Translations under genes and position numbers: made by a program | Part shown: positions 44,336 to 56,389 of the stretch, one piece after another | How positions within the stretch are numbered: the stretch's first letter is position 1 | Layout of the letters: every line of letters begins with the position of its first letter | The notes under the pieces: model-generated | The model's database searches: none | Told to the model about the DNA's origin: nothing | The model's input: only the letters and a program-made list of their open reading frames with translations | Source: Pseudoips prasinana | Taxonomy: Eukaryota > Arthropoda > Insecta > Lepidoptera > Nolidae | Direction: 5' to 3' | Assembly: GCA_951640165.1 (NCBI GenBank) | Contig: OX621245.1 | Span: 18,220,330 to 18,284,329 of the forward strand | Length of the DNA: 64,000 nucleotides

Positions 44336-45003
44336 TAAGTTCTAGTTATTTCATTAAATAATTAAGCATTGCCCTTATGCAAATAATATTTTAATCCAAA
44401 CCAACTTGAGCATTCCACTGATATCTACTTAACAATAATCGTTAACCCAACCGCTAATTAACATAGGTCTACAAATTAACATCAACCTTAAATCTGAACG
44501 AACACATTGGGTGCTCTACTTGGACCGAAAATATCAAATGCGCTGATTAATATAAATTAAATTAATATAAATAATGGATGCTCAACGGATTCAACATTAA
44601 TTATTCCGAGCTTGGGGAAACATGTTGATATTTAAAACGATAATGAAATCTAAATATAATAAAATAATGAACTCGTACAAGTATAAATATTAGATTCGAT
44701 TTAGATTTACATACACATATGTATGAACATAAACGTGCAGTAATTTAGTTTGTTTGAGGACTTTATACCGCCCCAAAACCTGCGGAAAAAGCGGAAAATG
44801 TACCTTCGAAAATAATTAAGTGAAGAATAATGTCATGGATGCACTCGTGTCTATGGAAATAAAATAATAAAATAAAACAAATACACACATCAACACCGTC
44901 TAAAGACATTTTGTATAAAAATACTGGCCAGTTTTAAATTCTATCGAAGAAAGCTTATTTTGTAAACCTTTTCGAAAGATTCAAAATTTTAATTTGGATG
45001 AGT
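44336..45003. other. AT-rich sequence, nothing recognised
   Basis: No frame or repeat family identified. Confidence 0.4.
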
Positions 45004-47336
45004 AAATGAAATGAAATGAAATGAAATATTTATTCAGCACTTGGGTATTAACATACACTTGTACTTGTCAAGGTCACAATGCAGTACATAAACAAAGTGG
45101 ATGGTAAAAAGTTACAAAAAAAAATTAATCTGTCAGTCCGTGCGATTTGTTTTATCGCATATATTTTCTGAAATCCTTAAATAAATAACAATGTACTAAT
45201 CTATTATTTTGAAACTTAGTTCTACTATATTAAAATTAAAGAATTGAAGACTAAAGCAAAAGACGAAATTCTAAGTGAGAGTGTGATCACATGCACGGGA
45301 TCACCGATCACGCATTAATGGGCCAAAGTGATCCTCGCCGCTGAGGAACCTACCCTAGCTAGCCTGCGGCTTTCTCTAGCTGCCTAGGTGGACGACCCGG
45401 AGAAGAAAGCCACAAAGAAACTCCGGGCTTGCTTTTTTCGTCTTCTTTTGCTTTCAGTTTACGATTTTTATTTTTAAATGTCATGTACTTTACTTACATT
45501 GTGATTGGTTGTTATGTAGGCTAATGCACGCACAGAACCGTTGTCATTCAGTGAATCATAATAAAATAAATAAGCAATAGCATTCAATTTCACTCAAGCA
45601 CTTAGAATATCCTCTTGCTAGACGAAAAAACGGTGGGTGCATCCGCGTACATTTACAAAATTAACAAGTCAAACGAAGTCTACCAGAGGCGAAAAAGAAA
45701 AAAAATGAGTACCCCAACAGCAGTTCGACCAGTTACCGCAAGCAGCACCCGTTCACGAGTATGACGTATGGGCCAGCCATCGCCTCCCTCGCCATATTAG
45801 AGGGAAGGAAACGACCCGACCCACAACGCCACCGCAAGCATTAACAGACAATGGGAGCATGACGAGCTTACAAAGGGGAGTTCATATTGAAGTCGTTAAC
45901 AGCCTTCGGCCGAACAGCGTTTGACATGTTCAAGATAATACACATTTGTTTTAATAATAGGTCTAAAAATCTATAAAGTTAAATTATTACAGCATTATTT
46001 CTATACTCGATTGAGAAACATATACATGTATATCCTTAACATAACACTAAGATGTTGCTCTTGTTTAACCAAGCGACCAAGCGTTTTTGTCGCTTAAATA
46101 ATCATTTAGAGTGTAATAGGCCTTTTTCATTAAAATATTCTTGATCTCTGATTTAAATTTAGCATAGGACAGTTCCTGAAGATTTGTGGGTATTTTGTTA
46201 TAAATTCGGATACTCAGTCCGACAAAAGAACAATGAAACTTTTGTAAACGATGGGATTCTGCACACAATTTGTGTTTATTTCTAGTTTTTATCGTGTGTG
46301 TGTCACTTCTCTTTTGAAACAAATTCAAATTTTGCCGCACATAAATTATATTAGCATAAATATATTGCGAAGATACCGTTAATATATTTATCTCCTTGAA
46401 AAACTCTTTTAAGGAGAATCTCGCACCTAGCTGATAAATAGCTCGTACTGCACGTTTTTGTAGAATAAAGATACTGTGGATGTCAGCCGCCTTACCCCAC
46501 AGTAGTATACCGTAAGACATAATACTGTGGAAGTAGCTAAAATAAACCAGGCGCGCAGTATCTATGTTAGTAAGTTGTCTAACTTTTCTAACAGCATAAG
46601 CAGCAGAGCTTAATTTTCCAGCCAAGCCGGATATGTGAGTACCCCATTGAAGTTTTCTGTCTAAAGTTAAGCCCAGAAATGTAGTAGATTGAACAGATTC
46701 AAACACTTCATTGTTCATTACCAGATCTGGACCAACATTACTCACATTAGGTGTGGTGAATTTAACGCACTTCGTTTTTTTGGCATTTAGAACCAAGTTA
46801 TTAACCGTAAACCATTCGGTAATCAGTGTGAGAGCACTATTTCTTTCATCAAGGTTATCTCTGTTTCGATCTACTTTAAAGATAAGAGAAGTGTCATCCG
46901 CAAAAAGTACTACATCACAGAAGTTTTTTAAATAATGTGGTAAATCATTAATATACACTAAAAACAAAAAGGGACCAAGAATGGACCCTTGTGGCACGCC
47001 TAAAGTGACAGGTAGATCATTTGACTTAACTCCACCTACGTCGACACACTGAACTCTCTGATTAAGGTAAGAGGATAAAACGTCAAGCGCAACTTCCCTT
47101 ACGCCATAGTGTTGTAATTTCAGTAATAGCGTGTCGTGGTGAACGCAATCAAACGCTTTTGAAAGGTCACAAAAAACTCCAAAAGCATTCTGTGACTTCT
47201 CCCATGCATCAAATATATGTTTTATTAGTGCAATCCCTGCATCTGTTGTAGATCGCCCTTTAGTAAACCCAAACTGGTTCTGGTGCAAGAGGTTGTTTAC
47301 ATTAAAATGCTTGAGTAAATTAAAAACAAAAGATTA
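45004..47336 (-). mobile_element. Jockey-like LINE, 5'-truncated
   Basis: The minus-strand element has an open RT frame (46065-47288, extending upstream to about 47330 without ATG), a long 3' region and a tail of (TTTCA)n at 45006-45030. The 5' end is cut inside the RT. The 3' part (45230-45960) contains GC-richer blocks (CTCCGGGTCGTCCACCTAGG on the minus strand) that may be UTR or a further nested insertion. Confidence 0.8.
46065..47288 (-). pseudogene. LINE reverse transcriptase, N-terminally truncated
   Basis: 407 codons open to the stop. RT motifs in order are QNQFGFTKGRSTTD, CDLSKAFDCVHHDTLL, GVPQGSILGPFLFLVYIND and the catalytic LFADDTSLIF. These are followed by the thumb and C-terminal region (NAKKTKCVKF, TFLGLTLDRKLQW, YGILLWGKA). 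The endonuclease and RT finger motifs upstream (including NYRPIS) are missing because the insertion is 5'-truncated, as is usual for LINEs. The first listed Met is merely the first in frame and not a native start. No internal stop, so a fairly young copy. Confidence 0.88.
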
Positions 47337-47433
47337 ACGCGGCATAATGGCAGCGAAGTCCGAAGGCAATTTTTGTGTCAAATTTAAGTTTTATTGTGTA
47401 TATCATGCAGCTGTGCCATTTAACGAAAGAGGA

Positions 47434-47665
47434 AATAATAATAATATCTCGGGACAATGTCACACAGATAATCCTAGCCCCAAACTAAGCAAAGCTTGTA
47501 CTATGGGTACCAGGCGACGATATACATACTTATATAGATAGATAAATACTTATATAGATAGAAAACATCCATGACTCAGAAACAAATATTCGTGCTCATC
47601 ACACAAATATTTGAACTTACCGGGATTCGAACCCAGGACACTACCAACTAGGCTACTGTGACCGC
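47434..47665 (-). mobile_element. tRNA-headed SINE, family A, copy 4
   Basis: (AAT)n tail, CCCCAAACTAAGCAAAGC, GATATACATACTTATATAG, GGGATTCGAACCC (B-box complement), and GGCTACTGTGACCGCC at the head. A short deletion lies between the boxes. Confidence 0.85.
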
Positions 47666-47671
47666 CAAATG

Positions 47672-48480
47672 TAGGGCAGGTAGGCATACTTCAAGCTGGG
47701 GCTACTCAACGGAATATTGCTGAGGAGATTGGAACTAGACCAAACGTGATATCAACGTTGTGGTCACGTTATCGTGTTATTGGTGAAGTGGCTGAAAGAC
47801 ACCCGGGCGGACAGCGCATAATTACCTACTCAACGACAAGACCGATTATGTCCATTCAAGTTGCCGCAAGAAGACAACCAAATGTTACGGCCATGCAGTT
47901 GGTTCACAGGCTCCAGTCAGATGACCAGTTGCTTGTGAGTGACCGAAGTATCAGGAGAAGGCTGCATAAAGCTATATGCTCGCAGACCGCTTCGTACTCC
48001 AACACTACGCTGAGATAATCGTGGTATAGATGACTAGAGTGGGCTCGTGAACATTTGCTCTGGGAAGAAAACCAGTGGTCTGTAGTGCTGTTTAGAGATC
48101 AGTCCCGTTTCGGATTCCATCCTGACATACGTACAGTACGTGTTTGACGAGTCTCTGGTCGTGAGAACCGTCTGCAACATCCTCGGGAAGTCGATTCATA
48201 CCACGGCGGGACAATTATTCGCGTTGGTGGAAAAACAGACCTCGTTTGTACCAGAAACACCATGATGGCTGAAAAAGTGACGAGGTGCTAGTACCAATAA
48301 TCTAGCCCCATCGACAACAAATGGGCTAAGAATTCACGTTCATGCACGATGACGGCCGTCCGCAAACAGCGAGAGTGGTGACCAGCTGGTTGTAGAAGTA
48401 CGGCGTATCGGTCTTAGACTGGTCCACTCAATCGCCTGACCTAAATCGAACACGCGTGGGATATGCTACAAAGAAGGACT
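47672..48480 (+). pseudogene. Tc1-like transposase remnant
   Basis: It starts with an HTH-like segment (LQAGATQRNIAEEIGTRPNV, ISTLWSRYR), with the open frame at 47746-48018 following (QLVHRLQSDDQLLVSDRSIR). It then continues with stops and frame changes. Later traces are WAREHLLWEENQWSVVLFRD, QSRFGFHPD, SYHGGTII, FMHDDGRPQTARV and SPDLNRTR. The DDE residues are partly degraded: the DES motif is DQS and the SPDLNPIE-type glutamate motif is lost. No clear terminal inverted repeats were found. Family assignment is by motif order; the copy is clearly dead. Confidence 0.8.
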
Positions 48481-48721
48481 TTTAGGAATTTCCCTTCTAA
48501 ACACTGCGACGGAAGTTTTTTAAATAAATTTTGAGTAAATTGAGTATTTCCTTAATACCCCTAGACAGTGTTGATGTTTGTACAATAAATATAACACCAA
48601 CTTTTCATGTATTTGCTTAGTACACAATGGATTAACCTATTCCACCAAAATTTATATGGATGCTCTCGGAAGTATATCGTTCAAATATAGCGCATAATTT
48701 CTCCAACAATTGAGACGGTTA

Positions 48722-48963
48722 TAATAATAAATAAGTATCTCGGGACAACTAACGTGCTGCCATCTAATCCAAACTAGACAGAGCTTGTACTATAGCAAAC
48801 AAACAACTGATACACTTGCGAAATAATAAACTGAAATAATAAATGACACCCAAGCGCAGCATAAATAATCGTGCACACAAATATTTGTCCTGGATTGGGA
48901 TCGAACTGACGACCTTTGGCATTGCAGTCAGTGTCATTAACCACTAGACCAACAGGGCAGTCA
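48722..48963 (-). mobile_element. tRNA-headed SINE, family B, copy 5
   Basis: (AAT)-rich tail, AATCCAAACTAGACAGAGC, GGATTGGGATCGAAC (B-box complement), and ACTAGACCAACAGGGCAGTC at the head. Confidence 0.75.
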
Positions 48964-49400
48964 AGTTCCCAAAGACCGGAGAAATTAAGATTCAGTATAA
49001 TTAAAAAGGAAAAAACATTCATTCCAATTAGAAACCTGCTTCCTGCTGTTTTGTTCAAACGCAACGTCTCTTGATCGATTTGACTGGGCCGCTTAGTACC
49101 GAAAAGCCGAGCTGATTGGGCTGTTTGAAGGGGATTGGTCAACATTTGTACGAATAACAAAACAAGAACGATTTCTGTTTCATAAAATTTTTACGATCAA
49201 CCCACGCGGACCTAGCCGCAACAAGTTAAACTGTTAGCATGTTGCTCAAAAAATATTGAGGATACCATACCTCTTTACATTTTAATAGCTACAGCATTTA
49301 AATGATATATTGGTGATTAGAAGAACATATTGTTAGTCGATTTTAACCTATTTGTAATTGTTGAATTGATACGATGCTTTGCAAATTTATTCATTTGTGA
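48964..49400. other. No gene recognised
   Basis: No element or exon could be named. Confidence 0.35.
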
Positions 49401-49576
49401 CTGCACGTGTGGCGCAGCGGCTAAGATAGTCGCCTCGCCGTTTCGTGTCGCGGGTTCGAGTCCCGCGCCGGACAACTATTTGTGTGACCCATAAATAGTT
49501 GTTCAGAGTCTGGATGTAATTTGTGTCCGTCTATTATATGATTGTAAAGTACCCCGCGACGAAAAAGTGTAATTGG
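49401..49576 (+). mobile_element. tRNA-headed SINE, family C, copy 4 (good head)
   Basis: TGCACGTGTGGCGCAGCGGC, CTAAGATAGTCGCCTCGCC, B box GGGTTCGAGTCCCGC, and then GACCCATAAATAGTTGTTC and GAGTCTGGATGTAATTTGTG. This is the clearest family C head. Confidence 0.85.
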
Positions 49577-49796
49577 ATTTTTTTTGGCAAGTAAAGTCTC
49601 AAGCAGAAGTAGCAGCCAGGACTCAAGAGGCGGGAATATATTATACACACGTAAAACAAGTAAAACCGTTGCGACGTTTTAGCACGTCATGTCGCATTCC
49701 CCATGTAAACATATACCTACTATATGCATACATTTTTACATATTGGCTACAAGAACTAAATATTTACTTACTATAACCGTGTTTATTTATAACTTA

Positions 49797-49880
49797 AACC
49801 GGTAGTAGAGACACCCGCTGAGTTTGTTTCGCTCGGTCTTCTCAGTGTGCGCACATTAGATCCGGTGGTAGCAATAAAGC
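49797..49880 (+). repeat. Common lepidopteran repeat fragment
   Basis: CCCGCTGAGTTTGTTTCGCT and GGTCTTCTCAGTGTGCGCAC with a flanking ATCCGGTGGTAG resemble a widespread retroelement 3' segment (GAGTTT..TTCTCAG..CCGGTGGTAG). The class is uncertain. Confidence 0.45.
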
Positions 49881-51046
49881 AAGAGACATGGTCCGCCATA
49901 ACAATAATATTGAATTCTTAACTTATTGTAGACAGAACCATTCAAACAATATAACTAGAACAATAAATTTCGATAATTAGACCTATATATAATCTCTTTG
50001 ACAGTAACTTAATACAAGCTAGCTAAATAACTAAATCATTACCATTATTAAATTAATTTAATTTCTAAATGTTTCATACAATCCGTGTGCCTAAATGTCT
50101 ATATGTATCAAGTAATAATTATTTATAATTATTACTTGATACATACATACATTACTACAAACAAGTTCTGACTATCACCAAGCGCTTTTTTTAAAGTCTA
50201 CATAAATAAAAACCTTTTTTTATTTTATTTTAACTACAAATGGCAGAATCACACAGCAGGAAATCTTTGTTTCGATTTATCTGACATATGCCATGACTAC
50301 TACCATCCTACTACGTATGCTTTGTGATACACATTCTTCACCAGGAAAAGGCTCATTTTCAAAGACTTTTGTTTCACAGATCGGATCGGAACTGAACATG
50401 ACAACAAAAGAAAAGTGGGTCCGCCCTTCGTCACTATTATGCACACATAAAAGGTTTTACGGTGTGAAAGGACGGAGTCCTAAGAGCCCTTAAAACGTTT
50501 GTCTTATTATATTCCCCCATATCATATTGACGAAAAAGCATCACGGCTTCTTCTAGTTTTTAGTTTTATGACTCTTTTAGAAATTGGGAAAAATTTCTTT
50601 AAGTGAAATCGTATAGGTTCTGTTAAATGTACAGTTAGTTACATGAATAATTCGTTTTAAAATGTAGTTACATAAGGTCGTATTTTTCTAAGTGTAATAC
50701 CGACACTATCGCATTAGGTCAAGACCTGTAATGATAGATGTTAAGGAGAGAGTTAAAAAAATAATTTGTAGAAAAATAAAACATTTATTGTGATTTTGAA
50801 TTTTCTCAGCATAGTGCTGAACTAAGAGGTGGGTTTAGGTAATTACGATTTGTGACTATCAAAATATTATCCGATAAGTAATATTTTAATGATGATTTTA
50901 TTATTATTTTTATACTTACCCGATGATAGTTTTATTTAGGTTTAAATAACGTAAGGTGATTTCAAAAGCTAGAATAAACGATTGTCATGGTCATATCATA
51001 TCATAATAATTTTGAATGAATGTAAATGAGTTTTTCTGCTCTGTTG
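49881..51046. other. No gene; inverted repeat at 50102-50145
   Basis: Contains a perfect inverted repeat with 21-bp arms (50102-50122, 50125-50145) and a 2-base loop. The open frame at 50293-50493 has no recognised product. Confidence 0.45.
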
Positions 51047-51295
51047 CTGACGGCATAGAATATCGTCACCCTATCTCATCCCGTTTGGTGCGTAGAAGTT
51101 GACCCGAGGGAGTATCTACCAGAGAACGGGTAGCAGCGTCTTTCCGTGTACTATGAACACCATACTGCGATCGCCAACCCGTCTGCCAAGCGTGGCAATT
51201 ATGGCATAACCCCCTTATTCTTGGAGGAGGCTCTTGCCCAGCTGTGGACTTCATTCAGCTGACATGATGCTGATGATGATGATAATAATTTTTAA
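51047..51295 (+). mobile_element. RTE-derived short repeat (family F), complete-looking
   Basis: Starts TGCTGACGGCATAGAATATC, continues GCCAACCCGTCTGCCAAGCG, and ends with CCAGCTGTGGACTTCATTC and ATGATGCTGATGATGATGAT. It combines the RTE leader with an RTE-like 3' end and (GAT)n tail. The ORFs on it are chance. Confidence 0.7.
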
Positions 51296-53239
51296 TAATT
51301 CATTACCTATATTTAACAAGTAAAATAAATCGCCTTTTTTGAAAGTTTCGTTTACTATTCTTAGTTCTCTATGGGTTTAAATAAATAAAAGTACAATAAT
51401 GCCATTTAAGCGCACAAAAATGTTCTAAATGAGACCTTCATCAGGCCCGAATGATTCTGCACGATTTGATTCATGAGATCTAGTCACTGCGTCAAGTTAA
51501 TAACATTTTTTCATTGACTACTGAATTTTAATAAAGTGCCACCTTCCCGTTCGACCTTACAAAGTCGTTCATGCATAGTAAACCAGCTGTACAATTGAAG
51601 TAATCTTAAAACATATAATTCCGGTGACTACAAAGCTTCGCGGAGGCGTTGTGTTACCATTTTAAAATTGGATTTTTATTCGTCTTTGTACTATCTTGCT
51701 TCTTATTCTGTACCTTAACCTTGCAAACATTACTAGTCTATTTTTATACATATTCCTTTAAAACTTCTTTAACATTTTTTAAATGTTAAAGAAGAACTTA
51801 AGAGTTATTTTGAAAGATAAGATTGGTAGTTCCAATAAAAAAATAAATATCACAAAATTATCATATAATTTCACATATACCTTTTTAAAGTATATTATGT
51901 TCTAATTGGAGATGTAATAGATTTATATATTTTTTTAATTTACGGACATCTATACATTCACGCCAATACTATCAAAATATACATTAAAATACAAAGTAGC
52001 GGATGACTTTTTCTAAAGGCCCCAACTGAGAACATCCAGCGAAACAAAATTCAGCTAAACAAACAATAAGCTTTTGTCGAATGTAACCTACGTTATGATT
52101 TTTTTCCAACAAAAACAACTATTATTAGAATCATAAAAGAACGACAATAACACTTATAAACAACCTCACATGTAGCATTTAATATACTATATATTTAATA
52201 ACAATAAAAGTAATACGTACATACGTAATACAATATGCCACAAACTAGCTAGATAGAAAAATAAAATCTCCATGTGAATAAAACCTAGTAGGGATACCTT
52301 TATTAAAACCATCCAATCTTCTCACATGGTAGGTACTCGTACAATGTAATATCTAGTCAGGCTTCTAGGGATTGACAACAGGTTTGATTTCTAACCGTGC
52401 GTATATCACAACACTAACTTTTAGTACTTAATCAACGGATATAGGCTAGTTACCGTACTTTGGTAAAAATAGTAAAGTTTATGTCTAGGAGGTAGAAAAC
52501 GTTAATTGCATGTGGTCGTTTTATTTACCACAAAGGTTTAATTCTTGAGCAGCTAATCTAGGAAACTACTTATTCGATTGTCAGTGTGAATTATCTCAAA
52601 TAACAGTGTGTTAGTACCAGTCCGCTTAACACGAAATGAAATATGTAATCCGAGTTTATTAAGTATTCCATAATGTGATTGATTGTTTTGGCAATCACAA
52701 GGGCTTCATTGCAGTTAAGTGCTTGAATATCATTTCCATCCTAGGGGTAAAAAAGGTAAATTTGTAGTTTATTCAATTTAGAATTCTATTAACTACATAT
52801 TATATAAGTTAATTCGGATCAAAAGGCTTTGAGTAAAACCATAGATTCTTCATTATATATAACAGTTTCATAGATAGATCAAGGTTTTGATTTTCTCATA
52901 CGTTTTGCAAATTATAGTAAGGCAGTTTTATTTATAAGGTCTAAAGGGTCTAATGTCTAAGAGGCATAACAGGAAATAAAAGTCGAAATAATATTTTACT
53001 ACAAATTGAAATCTGTATTTTAACCTAAGGTATCAAAGGGGTAATTTTTTTATTTACCTCTGTCAGCCTAAAAAATGGGTTCATTTTCATATGTATGATA
53101 ATTTTGTGGGATCAACTAATTTCCTAATTCTAAATTCCTAATTTAAATTTCAATTCTGTGAAATTATATATAATGTAGTATATTAACGTTCAAGATTTTA
53201 TTTATATTTACAAGTTGTTTTTTTATTCATCATAATACA
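51296..53239. other. AT-rich sequence, nothing recognised
   Basis: One 14-bp inverted repeat (CTTCTTTAACATTT, loop TTT) lies near 51765-51796. Otherwise no gene or repeat recognised. Confidence 0.4.
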
Positions 53240-53297
53240 TAACGCGGCCGCGCTGTTTGCGGTTGAAGTTAGCTGATAGAAGTCGTCTCGTAAACAG
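53240..53297 (+). other. Possible non-coding first exon with strong donor
   Basis: A short GC- and CpG-rich island in AT-rich DNA (AACGCGGCCGCGCTGTTTGC) runs to CTCGTAAACAG/GTAAGT, a full consensus donor. It has no coding frame of note. It could be a 5' UTR exon on the plus strand or coincidence. Confidence 0.2.
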
Positions 53298-53981
53298 GTA
53301 AGTATCGTTTATTGCACTCAATGTGACATTTCTGTTCGTAGGTTACTATTACATTTATACCAGTGTGTATAAAAAATTGGTTATAGAATTGTATACAACC
53401 GTATATGAACAAACGACTATTTTGCGCAGCCATTTCTATAACCTAAACATTCGGAAATATCGTTAAAAGATATACTTTTGTTTTAAATCATTCGTGATTT
53501 ATAAACCAATCTTCATATCGGATTACATATTTTATAGTTAAAAAAGCATTTCGTTATTGATAAAGGTCTCCCGACCACACGAGCTATTGTTGTAACTTCA
53601 ATACATTACATAATATAAACTCCGCAATATAGCAAATACTTACCCGTAGTTTTATGTTTTTGGTCACATCTAATTACATAATTTGAACTTTCAGCCGATA
53701 TGTGAATTGTAAATCCATGGGTATAACATGCAACCGAGCTGTTGCCGATACCATTATATATGTATTTTTTAAATTAGTGCTTAACGAACAATTCGACAGT
53801 CACTTGTAAAGTATGCGTTACCTTGTCCTAATATTTTAAGTTTAAAAAACCACTTCTGATTATCATCGAGTATTGACTTTACGTGTAAAGAACAGCTATC
53901 GAATCATTATGAAATGAAAATGCTTATTTATATAAGTGACCGTCAAAGTATAAGACACCAAAGTAATAAAAGCTTACTTAC
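53298..53981. other. AT-rich; probable intron of the receptor gene
   Basis: No element recognised. It lies immediately downstream (minus strand) of the receptor exon and begins with its donor. Confidence 0.4.
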
Positions 53982-54178
53982 TTATTACTCATCCAATAAT
54001 AAATCAGTGGATTAAACATGGAGTTGGCCATAGCCAGCCAGTAGAATAAGAGGTATATGTGCTGGGCGAAGGGTGCAGACGCTAGCGACTGGTAGTGGTA
54101 CGTGAGCACGAAGTACGCGTGGTAAGGCAGCCAGCAGAGCGCGAATACCATTACTACTAGCACGAACATTCTCACCAC
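53982..54178 (-). CDS. Exon of tachykinin/natalisin-type neuropeptide GPCR (TM6-TM7)
   Basis: A 197-bp internal exon of a rhodopsin-family receptor, a plasma-membrane protein that couples neuropeptide binding to G proteins. It is bounded by TTTTGTCAACAG at the acceptor and GTAAGT at the donor (53981-53976), and ends in phase 2. It encodes TM6 (MFVLVVMVFALCWLPYHAYF with the FxxCWLP signature), the third extracellular loop, and TM7 (IYLLFYWLAMANSMFNPLIY with NPxxY, then YWMSN). The TM6/TM7 wording is closest, from memory, to insect TkR86C/natalisin receptors and to tachykinin receptors generally. The upstream and downstream exons were not found in the window, so flanking introns are long. Frame is intact. 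Confidence 0.85.
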
Positions 54179-54324
54179 CTGTTGACAAAAACGTACTAAT
54201 AAAATCTAAAATAACAAAAATCTTCTATATTACACACGGTTGAGATGGCGAATAGCCTTACAAACTTACAAATTAATTGATTACATTTAAAGGCGGAATT
54301 TAAGAAAAAGCTGTCAGAAGTAGA
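54179..54324. other. Intron sequence upstream of receptor exon
   Basis: AT-rich. On the minus strand it carries the acceptor for the receptor exon. Nothing else recognised. Confidence 0.4.
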
Positions 54325-54540
54325 CTACTGGACAAAAACTTCCGCCAAGAATCATCTTAGGGGATATGCCATAATCGCCACGATTGGCAGACAGATTGGC
54401 GATCGCAGTAAGATTCATAATACTCAGAAAGAAGCTACTGTCGGTCTTCTGGTAGGTATTCCATCGGGTCGACAGCTACGCCCCCGGGATGTGATGGGGT
54501 GATGATATTCGGATATTCACCGCCGTCACCACACATCTTA
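54325..54540 (-). mobile_element. RTE-derived short repeat (family F)
   Basis: ACTGGACAAAAACTTCCGCC, GGGGATATGCCATAATCGCC, CGATTGGCAGACAGATTGGC, and the end GCCGTCACCACACATC. An uninterrupted copy, useful as reference for the nested copy at 43785. Confidence 0.7.
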
Positions 54541-54892
54541 AACACATAGGCGTGTCAATATCAATAGCTTGGAGGTAAGATGCTTCTTAAATGGAGATAC
54601 CATCCTTTAGTTATTACACAAAAAAGGTTTTACGTTGCTATTTCATTTGTACGAATATTGGTTCCAAAGATTCCAAAACATAATTATCTAAAGACTGATG
54701 GGACTCGGTTGTGTTGTTTCTAAACAATTACCGTTCCGTACATAATTTTTATTATCATATAATATGTATGTATACAATTTTAAATTCCACCTTTGCAAAT
54801 TTCAAACTATTGGTATGTAAATTTTCTGTAACAATATTATGAATACAGAATATTGCAGCGTGGTTAGGCTATTCATTCAACGTCATTAGGTC
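54541..54892. other. No gene recognised
   Basis: AT-rich, no element identified. Confidence 0.4.
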
Positions 54893-55085
54893 ATGCACGT
54901 ATGGCGCAGAGGCTAAGACAGCCTCAGCCCCAGAGTCACCTTGCCGCTGTTCGATTCCCGTGCAGGACAACTATTTATGTGACCCATAAGTAGTTGTTCG
55001 GAGTCTGGAAGTAATTTGTGTCCGTCTATTATATGTCTGTAAAGTACCCCGCGACACAGGGATTAAATTCCCTAATGCGGGCGTT
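54893..55085 (+). mobile_element. tRNA-headed SINE, family C, copy 5
   Basis: ATGCACGTATGGCGCAGAGG head, TTCGATTCCCGTGCAGGAC B box, body GAGTCTGGAAGTAATTTGTG, and ends CCTAATGCGGGCG. It lacks the inverted duplication of the copy at 39430. Confidence 0.8.
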
Positions 55086-55509
55086 GTCAATATATAAAGA
55101 AAATCTCAGGTCTCATCAGATTTGCATGAAACTTGGCACACGATAGTTCATGACCTGGAATAACACAAAACGACATCATAGACAGAAAGTTATAAACTAA
55201 GAATTAACTTTCACAGAAATAACTAGCAGCAAGTAGGCACATTTAGTTTCGCACTACAATATTACTTTACAGTTCCACTAAGTCCTATAGAAACACGACA
55301 GATGGTGATTTAACTATCAAATATCACGACAAGAGATTAAGAACTATAATGAAGAAAGTTATCAGACCCGAAACCAAGTTTACTATAGTTAAAATATACT
55401 TACAGATGTTACTACTTACTACTACGGTCGAGTAATTTGTTCCAATGAGAAGGTTAATAATTGAGTTGTCGTTATTAAGTCAATAATATGTAGTTTGCTG
55501 ACACAGTAT
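55086..55509. other. No gene recognised
   Basis: The first half includes TGCATGAAACTTGGCACACG, reminiscent of common insect repeat bodies. Not classifiable. Confidence 0.35.
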
Positions 55510-55785
55510 CGTTGGTCTTGTTCAACCGCAGATAACGAGGTCCTGGGTTCAAATCCCGGGTCGGGCCAAAAGTTATTTTGTGATTTTTATGTAAAAAGAA
55601 AATTTCTTAGTATTAGCCCGAAGTCTGGGAGTTAGAGGTATTATACCCCCGTGCCTCGGAGAGCATGTAAAGCCGTCGTCCTGTACCTTAGCTCTTTACA
55701 TAATATGTCCCTCGCAGAAGGCTAGTCTCCATTGAGACTGGCCGCTTTGGCCGAAATTCGGTTAGAGGAAATTTATTATTAATAT
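55510..55785 (+). mobile_element. tRNA-headed SINE, family D, copy 1
   Basis: TTCAACCGCAGATAACGAGG head, B box GGGTTCAAATCCCGGGTCGG, then CCCCGTGCCTCGGAGAGC, CCATTGAGACTGGCCGC and a TTATTATTAA tail. The A box is poorly preserved. Confidence 0.75.
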
Positions 55786-55920
55786 TTTCAAACATCACTA
55801 CCAAATCTTATATTTGGCTCTGGCTCCTCTCGTCGTTTATTTAATATATTTTAGAAGGTTACACCAGTTACATACAGTGTAATCCGACCATAGTTTGAGG
55901 ACGTCTACGTTATCAAAATT

Positions 55921-56184
55921 AATAATATCTAGGGACAATAATATGTAGGGACAATGTCACACAGATCATCTTAGCCCCAAACTAAGCAACGCTTGTACTA
56001 TGGGTACCAGGCGACGATATACATACTTATATAGATAGATAAATATTTATATACATAGAAAACATCCATGAATTAGAAACAAATATTCGTGCTCATCACA
56101 CAAATATTTGCACTTACCGGGATTCGAACCCAGGACCCCCAGCTTCGTAGGCAGGAGCACTACCAACTAGGCTACGGTGATCGT
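55921..56184 (-). mobile_element. tRNA-headed SINE, family A, copy 5
   Basis: AATAATATCTAGGGACAATA (with a duplicated tail segment GTAGGGACAATG), CCCCAAACTAAGCAACGC, GATATACATACTTATATAG, GGGATTCGAACCC, and GGCTACGGTGATCG at the head. A full-length copy. Confidence 0.85.
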
Positions 56185-56389
56185 CATTATTCATATCAAT
56201 TAAACAACTATTAAAAATTACGTGCGATACCTAACGGGTTTAGAGATTTTAGATAAAGGCTCCGATGTTAGATCATTAGATCGGAACAAACGAGGCATAA
56301 AGAAAGATCTCATCAAAATTTTAACTAGTAGCCCAAACTCGATACCCACAGCTAAACCCATCATGGGATCATTAAATAAAACTTTAATG

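Noticed and set aside
48774..49160. 128-codon minus-strand frame
   Set aside because: Its middle is the SINE B head and the rest shows no motif.
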